Of a stretch of DNA of 64,000 bases, positions 50,552-60,705 are shown in pieces. Origin of the DNA: an uncultured Lachnospiraceae bacterium (GTDB taxonomy: Bacteria > Bacillota > Clostridia > Lachnospirales > Lachnospiraceae); contig CAKQYU010000004.1 of the NCBI GenBank assembly GCA_934293575.1, positions 124,001 through 188,000 of the forward strand, read 5' to 3'. Each line of letters starts with the position of its first letter. The stretch's first letter is position 1. A program made the translations under genes and the position numbers. The notes below the pieces were generated by a model. It was not told the origin of the DNA and did no database searches. It saw nothing but the letters and a program-made list of their open reading frames with translations.

Positions 50552-52954
50552 ATGAATAAAAGAACGTTAAGGGTTTTAGAGTATTATAAAATCATTGAAC
50601 AGTTGACAGGATTCGCAACCTGTCCGGATGGCAAACGGTTATGCGGTAAATTAAAGCCTTCCGATGATATGATAAAGATTAAAAAAGAACAGGAAGAAAC
50701 AGCAGATGCACTTGCAAGGATTTACCAGCATGGAAGTGTGTCTTTTTCAGGTGTGTATCCGATTGGAGAGGCGTTAAAACGGTTATCGGTGGGAGCGTCT
50801 TTGTCTATTTTGGAATTGCTTGATATTGCAAAATTATTAAAGGTAGCAGAGACTGCCAAACAATATGGAGCGCAGACAAAGGATAAAGATGAGGATGGCG
50901 TCAGTACCAGAAAGGATTCCCTTACGGGATATTTTGAAAGCCTGATGCCGTTAGAGCATCTTGCAAGGGAAATCAACCGGTGTATTTTATCGGAGGATGA
51001 AATTGCGGATGATGCATCTTCGGCATTAAAGGATATCCGCAGACAGATGAAGGTTGTAAATAACAAGGTACATGCTGCATTAAATGACATTGTTACCAAG
51101 CAATCCAATCAGAATATGTTGCAGGATTCGATTGTAACGATGCGTAACGGCAGATATTGTATTCCGGTAAAATCAGAGTACAAAGGACAGTTTCCGGGTA
51201 TGGTGCATGACCAGTCGGCAACCGGTTCTACCTTTTTTGTGGAACCTATGGCAGTCGTGAATCTGAATAATGAATGGAAAGAATTGGCGGCAGATGAACG
51301 GATGGAAATTGAACGGATTTTAGTTTCTTTAAGTGAACAGGTTGCAGGTTACAGTGAAAGCATACAGATGAATGTGGAACTGTTAACAAGACTTGATTTC
51401 ATCTTTGCAAAGGCAAAATATGCAAAATCCTATAACGGTACACAGCCGGATATGAATGACAAAGGAATCATCGAAATTAAGCAGGGCAGACATCCGCTGC
51501 TTGATCCGAAAAAGGTAGTTCCGGTAGATATCCGTTTGGGGAATGATTTTTCCATGCTGATTATTACGGGGCCGAATACCGGAGGCAAAACCGTTTCTTT
51601 AAAAACATTGGGACTGTTTACGCTGATGGGACAGTCCGGTCTGCACATTCCGGCATTTCAGGGAACCAAATTATCGGTTTTTCGTGATGTATTTGCGGAT
51701 ATTGGTGATGAGCAGAGTATAGAACAGAGTCTTAGTACGTTTTCGTCCCATATGACAAATATTGTTTATATTATGAAGCATGCGACAAGGGATACATTGG
51801 TATTGTTTGATGAACTGGGTGGTGGAACCGACCCGGTGGAAGGTTCTGCCCTTGCGATTGCAATCTTAAAGAATTTACATGAGAACGAAATCCGTTGCAT
51901 GGCAACCACGCATTACAGTGAATTGAAAACCTTTGCAATGACAACACCGGGAATTGAAAATGCCTGTTGTGAATTTGATGTGGAATCCTTAAGTCCGACT
52001 TACCATTTGTTAATCGGAATTCCCGGAAAGTCCAATGCGTTTGCAATCGCAACAAAACTGGGTCTTGCGAAGGATGTAATTGAGGATGCAATGACGCAGG
52101 TGGATCATGACACGATAGATATGGAAACTTTGCTGGCAGATTTGGAAAAATCCAAACGGCAGATTGAAGAAGAACGTGCCGAGATTACAGCCAATAAAGA
52201 AGAAATCCGTAAATTAAAAGAACGTCTTGCATCAAAAAACGAGCACATCGAACAGCGGAAACAGGACATATTAAGAAATGCCAGAGAAGAAGCAAAAGAA
52301 ATTTTAGAGGATGCAAAGGCTTTTGCGGATGCATCAATCAGAAGATATAATAACTGGGAGAAGAAACCCCAGACAGCCAATAATAAGGATATGGAAAATG
52401 AAAGAGGAAATATCCGTGAAAAAATTAAAGCTGTGGATGGAAAATTACAGAAGCAGACAACAAATCGCAAGTCAAAGAGCCGGGCAGAGGATTTTCATTT
52501 GGGCGACAGTGTGCATGTAATCAGTATGAATTTGACCGGAATTGTAAGGTCGTTGCCGGATGCGAAGAATATGATTACGGTTCAGATGGGAATTTTACAA
52601 AGCACGATTCCGATTTCCGATGTGGAGATTATAAAGGAAGAAGCACCGAAAACAAAATCACAAATGAAACAACGTGCGGGACAGTATGGAGCATCGATGA
52701 ACAAATCCCGTACGATTAAGCCGGAAATCAATCTGCTTGGTATGACGGTTGATGAAGCAATTATGGAACTGGACAAATATTTGGATGATGCATGCCTATC
52801 GCATTTGAATCAGGTGCGTGTTGTACATGGAAAGGGAACCGGTGCATTGCGGAAGGGTGTGCATGAATATCTGAAAAAGCAAAAATATGTCAAATCCTTC
52901 CGACTTGGCGAGTTTGGTGAAGGAGATGCCGGTGTCACCATTGTTGAATTGTAG
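50552..52954 (+). CDS. mutS2: Endonuclease MutS2 / ribosome-splitting factor
   Basis: An 800-residue MutS2 protein. Order: core and clamp domains (~1-300), ATPase with Walker A GPNTGGKTVS (~340), LFDELGGGTDP and a late STFSSHM motif, a long coiled coil (~515-615), a KOW-like segment, then a C-terminal Smr domain (~725-800) with LLGMTVDEA and VHGKGTGAL. In Bacillus this protein splits collided ribosomes; anti-recombination roles are also described. The mismatch-recognition domain of MutS is absent, confirming MutS2. It sits between trmL and a two-component pair. Confidence 0.97.
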   Translation: MNKRTLRVLEYYKIIEQLTGFATCPDGKRLCGKLKPSDDMIKIKKEQEETADALARIYQHGSVSFSGVYPIGEALKRLSVGASLSILELLDIAKLLKVAETAKQYGAQTKDKDEDGVSTRKDSLTGYFESLMPLEHLAREINRCILSEDEIADDASSALKDIRRQMKVVNNKVHAALNDIVTKQSNQNMLQDSIVTMRNGRYCIPVKSEYKGQFPGMVHDQSATGSTFFVEPMAVVNLNNEWKELAADERMEIERILVSLSEQVAGYSESIQMNVELLTRLDFIFAKAKYAKSYNGTQPDMNDKGIIEIKQGRHPLLDPKKVVPVDIRLGNDFSMLIITGPNTGGKTVSLKTLGLFTLMGQSGLHIPAFQGTKLSVFRDVFADIGDEQSIEQSLSTFSSHMTNIVYIMKHATRDTLVLFDELGGGTDPVEGSALAIAILKNLHENEIRCMATTHYSELKTFAMTTPGIENACCEFDVESLSPTYHLLIGIPGKSNAFAIATKLGLAKDVIEDAMTQVDHDTIDMETLLADLEKSKRQIEEERAEITANKEEIRKLKERLASKNEHIEQRKQDILRNAREEAKEILEDAKAFADASIRRYNNWEKKPQTANNKDMENERGNIREKIKAVDGKLQKQTTNRKSKSRAEDFHLGDSVHVISMNLTGIVRSLPDAKNMITVQMGILQSTIPISDVEIIKEEAPKTKSQMKQRAGQYGASMNKSRTIKPEINLLGMTVDEAIMELDKYLDDACLSHLNQVRVVHGKGTGALRKGVHEYLKKQKYVKSFRLGEFGEGDAGVTIVEL

Positions 52955-52968
52955 AACGGGGAGGAAAT

Positions 52969-53676
52969 ATGGATAAAAAAAGAATACTGATTGTAGATGA
53001 TGATGAGAATATTGCAGAGTTAATTTCGTTATATTTAGTAAAGGAATGTTTTGATACGGAGATTGCGGAAGATGGGGAACAAGCCTTAATTAAATTTAAG
53101 GAATATCAGCCGCATCTGGTTATGCTGGATATCATGTTACCCGGGATGGATGGCTATGATGTATGCAGAGAAATCCGGAAAACAAGTAATGTTCCGATTA
53201 TCATGCTATCTGCCAAGGGAGAGGTTTTTGATAAGGTATTGGGACTTCGGATTGGTGCGGATGATTATATGGTAAAACCGTTTGATTCCAATGAACTGGT
53301 GGCAAGAGTACAGGCAATTTTGCGGCGGACGGTTCAGGCGGAGGAAACTCCTGCCGGAGCAACATCTTCCAAGAAAGAGGATACGGTAAGGTATGAGGAC
53401 TTGGAGGTCAGTTTATCCGGATATACGGTTATTTATAAGGGACATCAGATTGAAATGCCTCCAAAGGAACTGGAACTTTTGTATTTTCTGGCAAGCCAGC
53501 CAAATCAGGTATTTACCCGAGAACAGTTATTGGACAAAATATGGGGCTATGATTATATTGGTGATACCAGAACGGTGGATGTTCATGTAAAACGAATCCG
53601 TGAGAAAATAAAAGACGGAAAGAACTGGTCTGTAACAACCGTCTGGGGTATTGGATATAAGTTTGAGGTAAAATAG
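52969..53676 (+). CDS. OmpR-family response regulator
   Basis: A 235-residue regulator with receiver domain (Asp54 in VMLDIMLPGMDGYD, Lys in MVKPFDSNEL), a Pro/Ala/Ser linker (~125-143), and a winged-helix domain (MPPKELELLYFLASQPNQVF, split: PPKELELLYFLAS, then RTVDVHVKRIREKI and TTVWGIGYKF). The pattern is close to general envelope-stress regulators such as those of the PhoB/YycF group. Ribosome site GGGGAGG. The kinase gene starts 7 nt downstream. Confidence 0.95.
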   Translation: MDKKRILIVDDDENIAELISLYLVKECFDTEIAEDGEQALIKFKEYQPHLVMLDIMLPGMDGYDVCREIRKTSNVPIIMLSAKGEVFDKVLGLRIGADDYMVKPFDSNELVARVQAILRRTVQAEETPAGATSSKKEDTVRYEDLEVSLSGYTVIYKGHQIEMPPKELELLYFLASQPNQVFTREQLLDKIWGYDYIGDTRTVDVHVKRIREKIKDGKNWSVTTVWGIGYKFEVK

Positions 53677-53683
53677 GAGTCTT

Positions 53684-55111
53684 ATGAAACATACTTTTTT
53701 TGATAAAATTATTCTTTTTACCGTGTTGCTGGTTATTGCAATCTTTATTGCATTGGCGGGATATATGTCCCATGCAACACAAAAGATAGTGGTACATCAG
53801 CAGCAGGAGACATTAACAAGAGAGGCACTGCTGCTATCGAGACAATCAATTTCACCATATCTGATTGGTACAATTTCGCTAGAGGAATTACAGACAGCAC
53901 TGGATGAGTTTGGAAACACATTTCAAAGTGATATCTGGTTTTATTCTGCGGATGGAAAGTTGGTTGCGGCTTCCAGCATAGAGGATGAAAAACCAATTGT
54001 CGTTCCAACGGATTGCACAGCCATTTCATCGGATATCAATATGAAAAAAAGCTTTGCCGGTGTGGGTACATTTTATGATATTTTTTCATCGCAGATGATT
54101 AGTATCGGTGTGCCGGTTTATCAGGAAAAGGAACTGTTAGGATATATGATGCTGCATGCATCGATGTCGGAACTGGATACGCTGCAATCCAATATTAAAA
54201 ACATTATGTATATGCCGTTGTTTGTTACGATTTTGATTGTAGGTATTGTGCTGGCGTATTTATCCGGAACGGTACTTCGTCCGATTGCGAAAATAAATTA
54301 TGCGGCAAAGGAATTTGCAAAAGGAAATTTTGAAGTGAAAACCGGTGTAAACCGGCGTGATGAGATTGGAGAATTATCGGATTCCCTGGAATATATGGCA
54401 AGTGAACTGAGTAAGCTGGATGAATACCGGCGGAATTTTATTGCTAATATTTCACATGATTTCCGTTCGCCCCTTACTTCGATAAAGGGATATTTAGAGG
54501 CGATGTTGGATGGCACGATTCCGGTAGAACGATATGACCGATACTTAAAGATAGTATTAAATGAATCCAAGCGTCTGACCAAACTGACATCGGGTTTGTT
54601 GGAGTTAAATGATTTTGATACCTATGGTCCGATTCTTAAAAAAAGCAGTTTTGATATTTTGGAGGTTGTGAAGGAAACACATAATACCGTTGAGGGATTG
54701 TGTGAGGACAAAAAGATTGATTTTTCGATACAATGTCAGGTTAAGAATACAACTGTTTATGCGGATAAGATGAAAATCGGTCAGGTTATTTATAATCTGA
54801 TTGATAATGCAATTAAATTTAGTCCGAATAATAGTTCAATTATTGTTACAATTTCCGAAAAAAATGATAAAATGTTTTTGTCAGTAAAGGATGCGGGTCC
54901 GGGAATTGAGAGGGATAAACAAAATAAAGTCTTTGATCGTTTCTATAAGACGGATTCTTCCCGAGGCAAAGATAAACAGGGAACCGGATTGGGACTTGCA
55001 ATTGTAAAAGAGATTATTAAGGCACATGGAGAGAATATTAATCTGATCAGTACCGAAGGTGTGGGCAGTGAATTTGTTTTCACCTTGCCAAAGTCACCAA
55101 ACAAAGAATAA
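53684..55111 (+). CDS. Sensor histidine kinase
   Basis: A 475-residue kinase: membrane helix ~8-30, external sensor domain ~31-170 (QSDIWFYSADGKLVAAS, single-Cache-like), membrane helix ~172-195, HAMP, dimerisation domain with His258 in NISHDFRSPLTSIKG, and ATPase domain with IDNAIKFSPNNS, DAGPGIERDK and GTGLGLAIVKEI. It pairs with the OmpR-type regulator upstream. Signal unknown; the module's position between mutS2 and the YhaM gene appears to be an insertion in an otherwise house-keeping run. Confidence 0.95.
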   Translation: MKHTFFDKIILFTVLLVIAIFIALAGYMSHATQKIVVHQQQETLTREALLLSRQSISPYLIGTISLEELQTALDEFGNTFQSDIWFYSADGKLVAASSIEDEKPIVVPTDCTAISSDINMKKSFAGVGTFYDIFSSQMISIGVPVYQEKELLGYMMLHASMSELDTLQSNIKNIMYMPLFVTILIVGIVLAYLSGTVLRPIAKINYAAKEFAKGNFEVKTGVNRRDEIGELSDSLEYMASELSKLDEYRRNFIANISHDFRSPLTSIKGYLEAMLDGTIPVERYDRYLKIVLNESKRLTKLTSGLLELNDFDTYGPILKKSSFDILEVVKETHNTVEGLCEDKKIDFSIQCQVKNTTVYADKMKIGQVIYNLIDNAIKFSPNNSSIIVTISEKNDKMFLSVKDAGPGIERDKQNKVFDRFYKTDSSRGKDKQGTGLGLAIVKEIIKAHGENINLISTEGVGSEFVFTLPKSPNKE

Positions 55112-55124
55112 AAGGAGAAAAAAT

Positions 55125-56075
55125 ATGAGATTTATAGCAGAATTACGGGAAGGCGACATGATTTCTTCCATTTATTTGTGTAAGGACAAAAAGACATTAC
55201 AGACAAAGGCAGGCAAAAACTATTATTCCATGCAGTTGCATGATAAAACAGGAAGTGTAGATGCTAAGGTATGGGATTTGTCAAATGCGATTGACCATTT
55301 TGAATCAATGGATTATATACATGTGGATGCACAGGTGACAAGCTTTCAGGGTTCTTTGCAGTTGAACGTACGCCGGGTAAGGGTTGCATCGGAAGGAGAA
55401 TATGATCCGGTTGATTATATGCCTTGTTCCAAACGGAATATTGAAGAAATGTATCAGGAACTGAGGGAAATGATTCAATCCGTCAAGAATCCGTATTTGC
55501 ATAAATTGTTACGGATGTTTTATGAAGAGGATGAGGATTTTATTAAGATATTCAAGTATCATTCGGCAGCAAAGACCATGCATCATAATTTTGCGGGAGG
55601 TCTGTTGGAACACAGCCTGTCTGTTGCAAAATTGTGTGAATTTATGGCAAAACAGTATCCGGTTATTCATCGGGATTTACTGGTGACTGCGGCACTCTGT
55701 CATGATATTGGAAAGGTAAAGGAGATATCTGATTTTCCGGAAAATGATTATACCGATGAAGGTCAGTTGATCGGTCATATTGTAACGGGTACGTTAATGA
55801 TTCACGAAAAGATTGGTCAGATTGAGGGATTTCCAAAGATATTGGCAGATGAACTGGAACACTGTATTTTGTCACATCATGGGGAGCTGGAGTATGGTTC
55901 TCCGAAAAAACCGGCATTGATTGAAGCCGTTGCATTGGCATTTGCGGATAATACCGATGCAAAGCTGGAGGGATTTATAGAATTGCTGGATGGTAATCAT
56001 GACAAAGGAACGGCGTGGTTGGGATTCAGCCGCATGTTTGAGTCGAATGTAAGAGCGTCATCGGATGAGAGATGA
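55125..56075 (+). CDS. 3'-5' exoribonuclease, YhaM-like (OB fold + HD domain)
   Basis: A 316-residue protein with an N-terminal OB nucleic-acid-binding domain (~1-95; KTLQTKAGKNYYSMQLHDKTG, split: TKAGKNYYSMQLHDKTG, VDAKVWDLS) and a C-terminal HD phosphohydrolase domain (HHNFAGGLLEHSLSVAKL, CHDIGKVKE, ILSHHGELEYGSPK). This is the layout of Bacillus YhaM, which trims RNA and ssDNA 3' ends. The start at 55125 follows AAAAGGAG; the frame is open into the kinase gene but without a ribosome site. It precedes mfd by 20 nt. Confidence 0.93.
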   Translation: MRFIAELREGDMISSIYLCKDKKTLQTKAGKNYYSMQLHDKTGSVDAKVWDLSNAIDHFESMDYIHVDAQVTSFQGSLQLNVRRVRVASEGEYDPVDYMPCSKRNIEEMYQELREMIQSVKNPYLHKLLRMFYEEDEDFIKIFKYHSAAKTMHHNFAGGLLEHSLSVAKLCEFMAKQYPVIHRDLLVTAALCHDIGKVKEISDFPENDYTDEGQLIGHIVTGTLMIHEKIGQIEGFPKILADELEHCILSHHGELEYGSPKKPALIEAVALAFADNTDAKLEGFIELLDGNHDKGTAWLGFSRMFESNVRASSDER

Positions 56076-56095
56076 TAAAGGATTAGAGGTTGGTT

Positions 56096-59000
56096 ATGGA
56101 AGTATTAAGAGCACCATTTCGTAATTCTGCATTGTATTTACAGTGTCAGGAGGCAATGGCAAAGGATAAAATGCCGATTGAGATAAACGGTACCGATGGA
56201 TTTGCAAGATACTATACCATTGATAATTTAAGTGCGGGAAAGAAACGTTTAATTGTCACATATAGTGAGGACAGAGCGAAGGAAATACTGGATGAATACA
56301 GTTTCTTCGATAATGAGATATTATATTATCCTGCAAAGGATGCTTTGTTTTACAGTGCGGATATCCATGGAGGAACCATTTTAAGACAGAGGATGGAGGT
56401 TGTTAAAAACATCTTAGAAGGAACTGTGACAACGGTTGTTGTATCCATTGACGGATTGCTCAATAAGGTGGTTCCGCTTTCGGAAATTCAAAGTCATATT
56501 CTGCATTTTGAAGCCGGGGATGTTTTGAATCTGGATAAAATAAAAAAAGAACTGGTTTCGTTAGGCTATGAGAGAAATGTTCAGGTCGAAACGGTAGGAC
56601 AGTTTGCAATCAGGGGAGGTATCTTGGATATCTTCCCTACAAGTAGTGAGTGCCCGTACCGGATTGAGTTATTTGGTGATGAAATTGATGGAATCCGAAG
56701 CTTTGATGTAGATAGTCAACGAAGCATCGAAAATATAAATGAATTAGATGTCTATCCTGCCGCGGAAATGATATTGGATGATAATCGTATTGAATACGGC
56801 ATGAAAAAGATATCAAAAGAACATAAGGCATTTGCAAAAAAATTGAAGAGTGAATTTAAAACCGAAAGCTATGCAAGAATTAACCGGCAGGTTGAGGGAT
56901 TAAAGGAAGAACTTCAAAATTTCCACGGAACAATGGGAGTGGATAGCTATATAGAATATTTTTATGATGAATTAAACAGCTTTTTTGATTATATGCCAAA
57001 GGATACGCTGTTTTTTGTAGACGGTCCGGAACAGGTGGAGGACAGGGCAAAAGCATGTGAATTAGAGTTTCGGGAAAGTATGGTCAATCGAATGGAAGGA
57101 GGCTATATTCTTCCGGGACAGGCAGATATTTTATATGGATATAGGGAGATTTTAGGGAAAATTGCGAATCGGCAAACATTTCTGATGTCGTCTTTAAAGA
57201 AACAGGAATCGATTTTTGAACCAAAGACGACTTTTTATTTTCAGTCGAAGACCGTACCGAGCTATCATTATAATTTTGAGATGCTTTTAAAGGATATGAA
57301 ACAATGGAAGAAAGAATCTTACCGCATTGTTTTGTTTTGCCCTTCGGCAACCAGAGGAGAGCGGTTGGCAACGGATTTGCAGGACAGAGAAATTGGGTGC
57401 TTTTTCCAGAAGGATAAGGATCGTATTTTAGCGGATAAAGAAATGATGATTACCAACGGACGTCTGAAAACCGGTTTTTCCATTCCGGAGATTAAACTGG
57501 TTGTTCTGACAGAGGGTGATTTGTTCGGACAGAAAAAGACCAAACGGAAGCTTAAGAAAAAAGCACATTATTCCGGTGAAAAGATAAAGAGCTTTGATGA
57601 TTTGAATGTCGGAGATTACGTGGTTCATGAAAATCATGGAATCGGAATTTATCGTGGAATTGAAAAAATTGAAGTGGATAAGATAACAAAGGACTATATT
57701 TCCGTAGAATATGCGGGTGGCTCTAAATTGTTTGTACTCGCTTCGCAACTGGATCTGATTCAGAAATATTCCTCAAAGGACGGAGCAAAACCAAAGATAA
57801 ATAAGCTTGGCGGCAATGAGTGGAAAAAGACCAAATCCCATGTAAAAAGTCAGGTTCAGGTACTTGCGAAAGATTTGGTTGAATTGTATGCGGCAAGGCA
57901 GGCAAAGGAAGGATATGCTTACAGTGCGGATACCATCTGGCAGCGGGAGTTTGAGGAACTGTTCCCGTATGAGGAAACGGATGATCAGATGAAAGCAATT
58001 CAGGAAACCAAGCAGGATATGGAATCGAAGAAGGTAATGGATCGACTGATTTGCGGAGATGTTGGATTTGGCAAGACGGAAATTGCAATCCGTGCGGCGT
58101 TTAAGGCGGTTCAGGATGGAAAACAGGTGGCGTATCTTGTGCCGACTACCATTTTGGCACAACAGCATTACAATACCTTTGTTGAACGGATGCAGGATTA
58201 TCCGGTACGAATCGGCATGATGTCGCGGTTTGTTTCTCCGAAGGAGCAACGGCAGAATATTGAGGATTTGAAAAAAGGACAGTTGGATATTATTATCGGA
58301 ACACATCGTCTGTTATCAAAGGACATGGATTATCGGAATCTGGGACTGTTGATTATTGATGAGGAACAGCGGTTTGGCGTTTCTCATAAGGAAAAAATCA
58401 AAAAAATGAAAAAGGATGTTGATGTTTTGACATTGACTGCGACACCGATTCCGAGAACGCTTCATATGAGTCTGGTCGGTATCCGGGATATGAGCCTGTT
58501 AGAAGAAGCACCGGTTGACCGAAAGGCAATTCAGACATATGTATTGGAATACAATGAGGAACTGATAAAGGAAGCGGTTGCAAGAGAGATGGCAAGAGGC
58601 GGGCAGGTTTATTATGTATATAACCGGGTAAATGATATTGAAGACGTTGCCGGAAGATTGTCGAAACTGATGCCGGATGTACGGGTTACGTTTGCACACG
58701 GTCAGATGCGGGAAAAAGACTTAGAGGATGTTATGATGGCATTTATCAATAAGGATATTGATGTTTTGGTAACGACCACCATCATCGAGACCGGATTGGA
58801 TATTCCGAATGTAAACACCATGATTATCCATGATGCGGACACCTTTGGTCTTTCCCAGTTATACCAGCTTCGGGGGCGTGTCGGACGTTCCGCAAAGACA
58901 GGATATGCATTTTTAATGTACAAACGCGACAAGATGTTAAAGGAAGTAGCGGAAAAACGATTGACGGCAATCCGTGAATTCTCGGATTTGGGTTCCGGAT

Positions 59001-59611
59001 TCCGGATTTCCATGCGGGATATGGAGATTCGTGGAGCGGGAAGTCTTTTGGGAACACAGCAATCCGGACATATGGCGGCGGTAGGTTATGATTTGTATTG
59101 TAAGATGTTAAACGAAGAGGTATTGCGTCAAAAAGGCGAAACGGTTGAGGAAGATTTTGATACGACCATTGAATTGCCGATTGATGCGTATATTCCATCC
59201 ACTTATGTGAAGAATGAAATGATAAAGCTGGAATTATACAAAAGAATTTCAGCTGTTTGGACAAAAGAAGACTATGAAGATATGGTGGATGAGCTGACAG
59301 ACCGTTTTGGAGATCCGACGATAGAGGTTATGAATCTGTTGCAGGTGGCAATGATAAAGTCAATGGCACATGAGGCATGGATAACCTTGATTTCCTATAA
59401 GAACAAACAGGTTTTCATACAAATGCGACCGGATACCCATGTCAAGGTGGAAATGTTGGAAGATTTTCTAACAAAATATCAGAACAATATCCGTCTGGTT
59501 CCGGGTGAGCAATCCGGGTTTGTGGTGGACTTGGAACGTAAGAGTTTAAAAACCTTTATTGATGAGTTGGAAGGCGTGATAGCCGACATCAATGAGTTGA
59601 TAGAAAAATAG
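56096..59611 (+). CDS. mfd: Transcription-repair coupling factor
   Basis: A 1171-residue translocase that removes RNA polymerase stalled at lesions and recruits UvrA. Order: UvrB-like N-terminal module (~1-350), RNA-polymerase-interacting CarD-like domain (~500-570; GDYVVHENHGIGIYRGI), then the RecG-like motor with Walker A GDVGFGKT (~655), IDEEQRFGV, TATPIPRTL and LYQLRGRVGRS, and a C-terminal domain with ELPIDAYIPSTYV. Normal length. The ATG at 56096 is preferred over a TTG two codons earlier, with GAGG upstream. It belongs to the conserved glmU-pth-mfd neighbourhood. Confidence 0.97.
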   Translation: MEVLRAPFRNSALYLQCQEAMAKDKMPIEINGTDGFARYYTIDNLSAGKKRLIVTYSEDRAKEILDEYSFFDNEILYYPAKDALFYSADIHGGTILRQRMEVVKNILEGTVTTVVVSIDGLLNKVVPLSEIQSHILHFEAGDVLNLDKIKKELVSLGYERNVQVETVGQFAIRGGILDIFPTSSECPYRIELFGDEIDGIRSFDVDSQRSIENINELDVYPAAEMILDDNRIEYGMKKISKEHKAFAKKLKSEFKTESYARINRQVEGLKEELQNFHGTMGVDSYIEYFYDELNSFFDYMPKDTLFFVDGPEQVEDRAKACELEFRESMVNRMEGGYILPGQADILYGYREILGKIANRQTFLMSSLKKQESIFEPKTTFYFQSKTVPSYHYNFEMLLKDMKQWKKESYRIVLFCPSATRGERLATDLQDREIGCFFQKDKDRILADKEMMITNGRLKTGFSIPEIKLVVLTEGDLFGQKKTKRKLKKKAHYSGEKIKSFDDLNVGDYVVHENHGIGIYRGIEKIEVDKITKDYISVEYAGGSKLFVLASQLDLIQKYSSKDGAKPKINKLGGNEWKKTKSHVKSQVQVLAKDLVELYAARQAKEGYAYSADTIWQREFEELFPYEETDDQMKAIQETKQDMESKKVMDRLICGDVGFGKTEIAIRAAFKAVQDGKQVAYLVPTTILAQQHYNTFVERMQDYPVRIGMMSRFVSPKEQRQNIEDLKKGQLDIIIGTHRLLSKDMDYRNLGLLIIDEEQRFGVSHKEKIKKMKKDVDVLTLTATPIPRTLHMSLVGIRDMSLLEEAPVDRKAIQTYVLEYNEELIKEAVAREMARGGQVYYVYNRVNDIEDVAGRLSKLMPDVRVTFAHGQMREKDLEDVMMAFINKDIDVLVTTTIIETGLDIPNVNTMIIHDADTFGLSQLYQLRGRVGRSAKTGYAFLMYKRDKMLKEVAEKRLTAIREFSDLGSGFRISMRDMEIRGAGSLLGTQQSGHMAAVGYDLYCKMLNEEVLRQKGETVEEDFDTTIELPIDAYIPSTYVKNEMIKLELYKRISAVWTKEDYEDMVDELTDRFGDPTIEVMNLLQVAMIKSMAHEAWITLISYKNKQVFIQMRPDTHVKVEMLEDFLTKYQNNIRLVPGEQSGFVVDLERKSLKTFIDELEGVIADINELIEK

Positions 59612-59625
59612 AATTGTAGTACAAT
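59597..59625 (+). promoter_or_regulatory. Promoter-like element ending at the start of the foldase gene
   Basis: TTGATA (59597-59602), 17-bp spacer, TACAAT (59620-59625). The predicted start (~59632) coincides with an in-frame ATG, which would give a leaderless transcript. It overlaps the end of mfd. Confidence 0.5.
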
Positions 59626-59631
59626 ATGCCT

Positions 59632-60702
59632 ATGAAAAAAGAGAACAAAAAGAAAAGAAAACAAAAGAATAAATTATGGAATGTCATATGGATTCTGCCT
59701 GCAATTGCGGCAATTGCCTTGCTGGCATTCGGAATGTGGAAACTTTCCGGGGAAGGAAAACAACCGGCTGATACAGTCGTGTTTTATGTCGGAGAGGAGC
59801 CGGTGTATCTGGATGAAGTGAATCTTTACTGCCTTGAAAATGTTGTCCAGCTGGGGCTGACAACCAATCAGTTGGATTCCGTAACGGCGGAGGACGGAAG
59901 AAGTGCATCCGAATATTATAAGGATGAGATTTTGACTTTGATTATGAATACGAAAGTCACATATAAAAAGGCAATGGACGAAGGAATCACACTGACCAAA
60001 AAGGAAGAGGAAGAAGTAAATAACGATGCGGTTTCCTATGTGGATAGTGTGAGCGGCTCGGTACTGAAAGAATTTGGAATTACAATGGATACCGTAACGA
60101 AAAATTACAGGGAACGTTACATTGTAAAAAAATATTCGGACACCATCGTGGAAAATGTTGATGTGGAGGATCAGAAGTACTGTACATTATATATGTTGAT
60201 GTTCCCGAAGGTCGAAGTGGATGAAGACGGCAATTATAAAAAGGACGAGGATGGAGAGTCTGCAATTTTGCTGTCAGAGGATGAAATCTCACAAAAAAAA
60301 CAGGATGCAGAAGATGCGTTGGCTATGTTAAAAGATGGGAAAGAGCCGGAAGAGGTGGCAAAGGAGTATGGTATTGAGAATGTTTCCGGTCAGGAAAGTA
60401 ATCTGACGGGAAGTTTTGGAGATCCGATTGATGAATATGCTTCCTCTTTGAAAAAAGGAGAGTGCAGTCCGGTCTTAGAATTGGACAGTGCCTATGTCAT
60501 CGTACAGATGATAAATGAAAATAACAAAGAGCTTGCAGATGAAATCCTGTCTTACTATAAGAATGATAAAGGTCAGGAAGTCTTAGCGGAATCTGTACAA
60601 TCCTGGTACGAAGAATATGGAATTGGTGAAGAGCCGGAATGGAACGGTTCCCTTTGGGATGAGATATCTTTGTATGATTTTGCCCGGTACGTGGAGGAAT
60701 AA
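59632..60702 (+). CDS. Membrane-anchored PrsA-like foldase (parvulin-type)
   Basis: A 356-residue protein with a very basic cytoplasmic start (MKKENKKKRKQKNK), one membrane helix (~15-37) and an external region. An N-terminal helical SurA-like chaperone segment is followed by a rotamase-like domain (~175-300; KYCTLYMLMFPKV, LTGSFGDPIDEYASSLKKGE) in which the parvulin core looks weak. It probably helps exported proteins fold. Two ATGs (59626 and 59632) are possible; neither has a clear Shine-Dalgarno sequence. It is followed after 3 nt by a second, lipidated PrsA-like gene, so the two likely act together. Confidence 0.8.
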   Translation: MKKENKKKRKQKNKLWNVIWILPAIAAIALLAFGMWKLSGEGKQPADTVVFYVGEEPVYLDEVNLYCLENVVQLGLTTNQLDSVTAEDGRSASEYYKDEILTLIMNTKVTYKKAMDEGITLTKKEEEEVNNDAVSYVDSVSGSVLKEFGITMDTVTKNYRERYIVKKYSDTIVENVDVEDQKYCTLYMLMFPKVEVDEDGNYKKDEDGESAILLSEDEISQKKQDAEDALAMLKDGKEPEEVAKEYGIENVSGQESNLTGSFGDPIDEYASSLKKGECSPVLELDSAYVIVQMINENNKELADEILSYYKNDKGQEVLAESVQSWYEEYGIGEEPEWNGSLWDEISLYDFARYVEE

Positions 60703-60705
60703 TAT

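Noticed and set aside
57773..58306. 177-codon minus-strand frame inside mfd
   Set aside because: Lies opposite a well-conserved mfd motor domain; no family resemblance or ribosome site.
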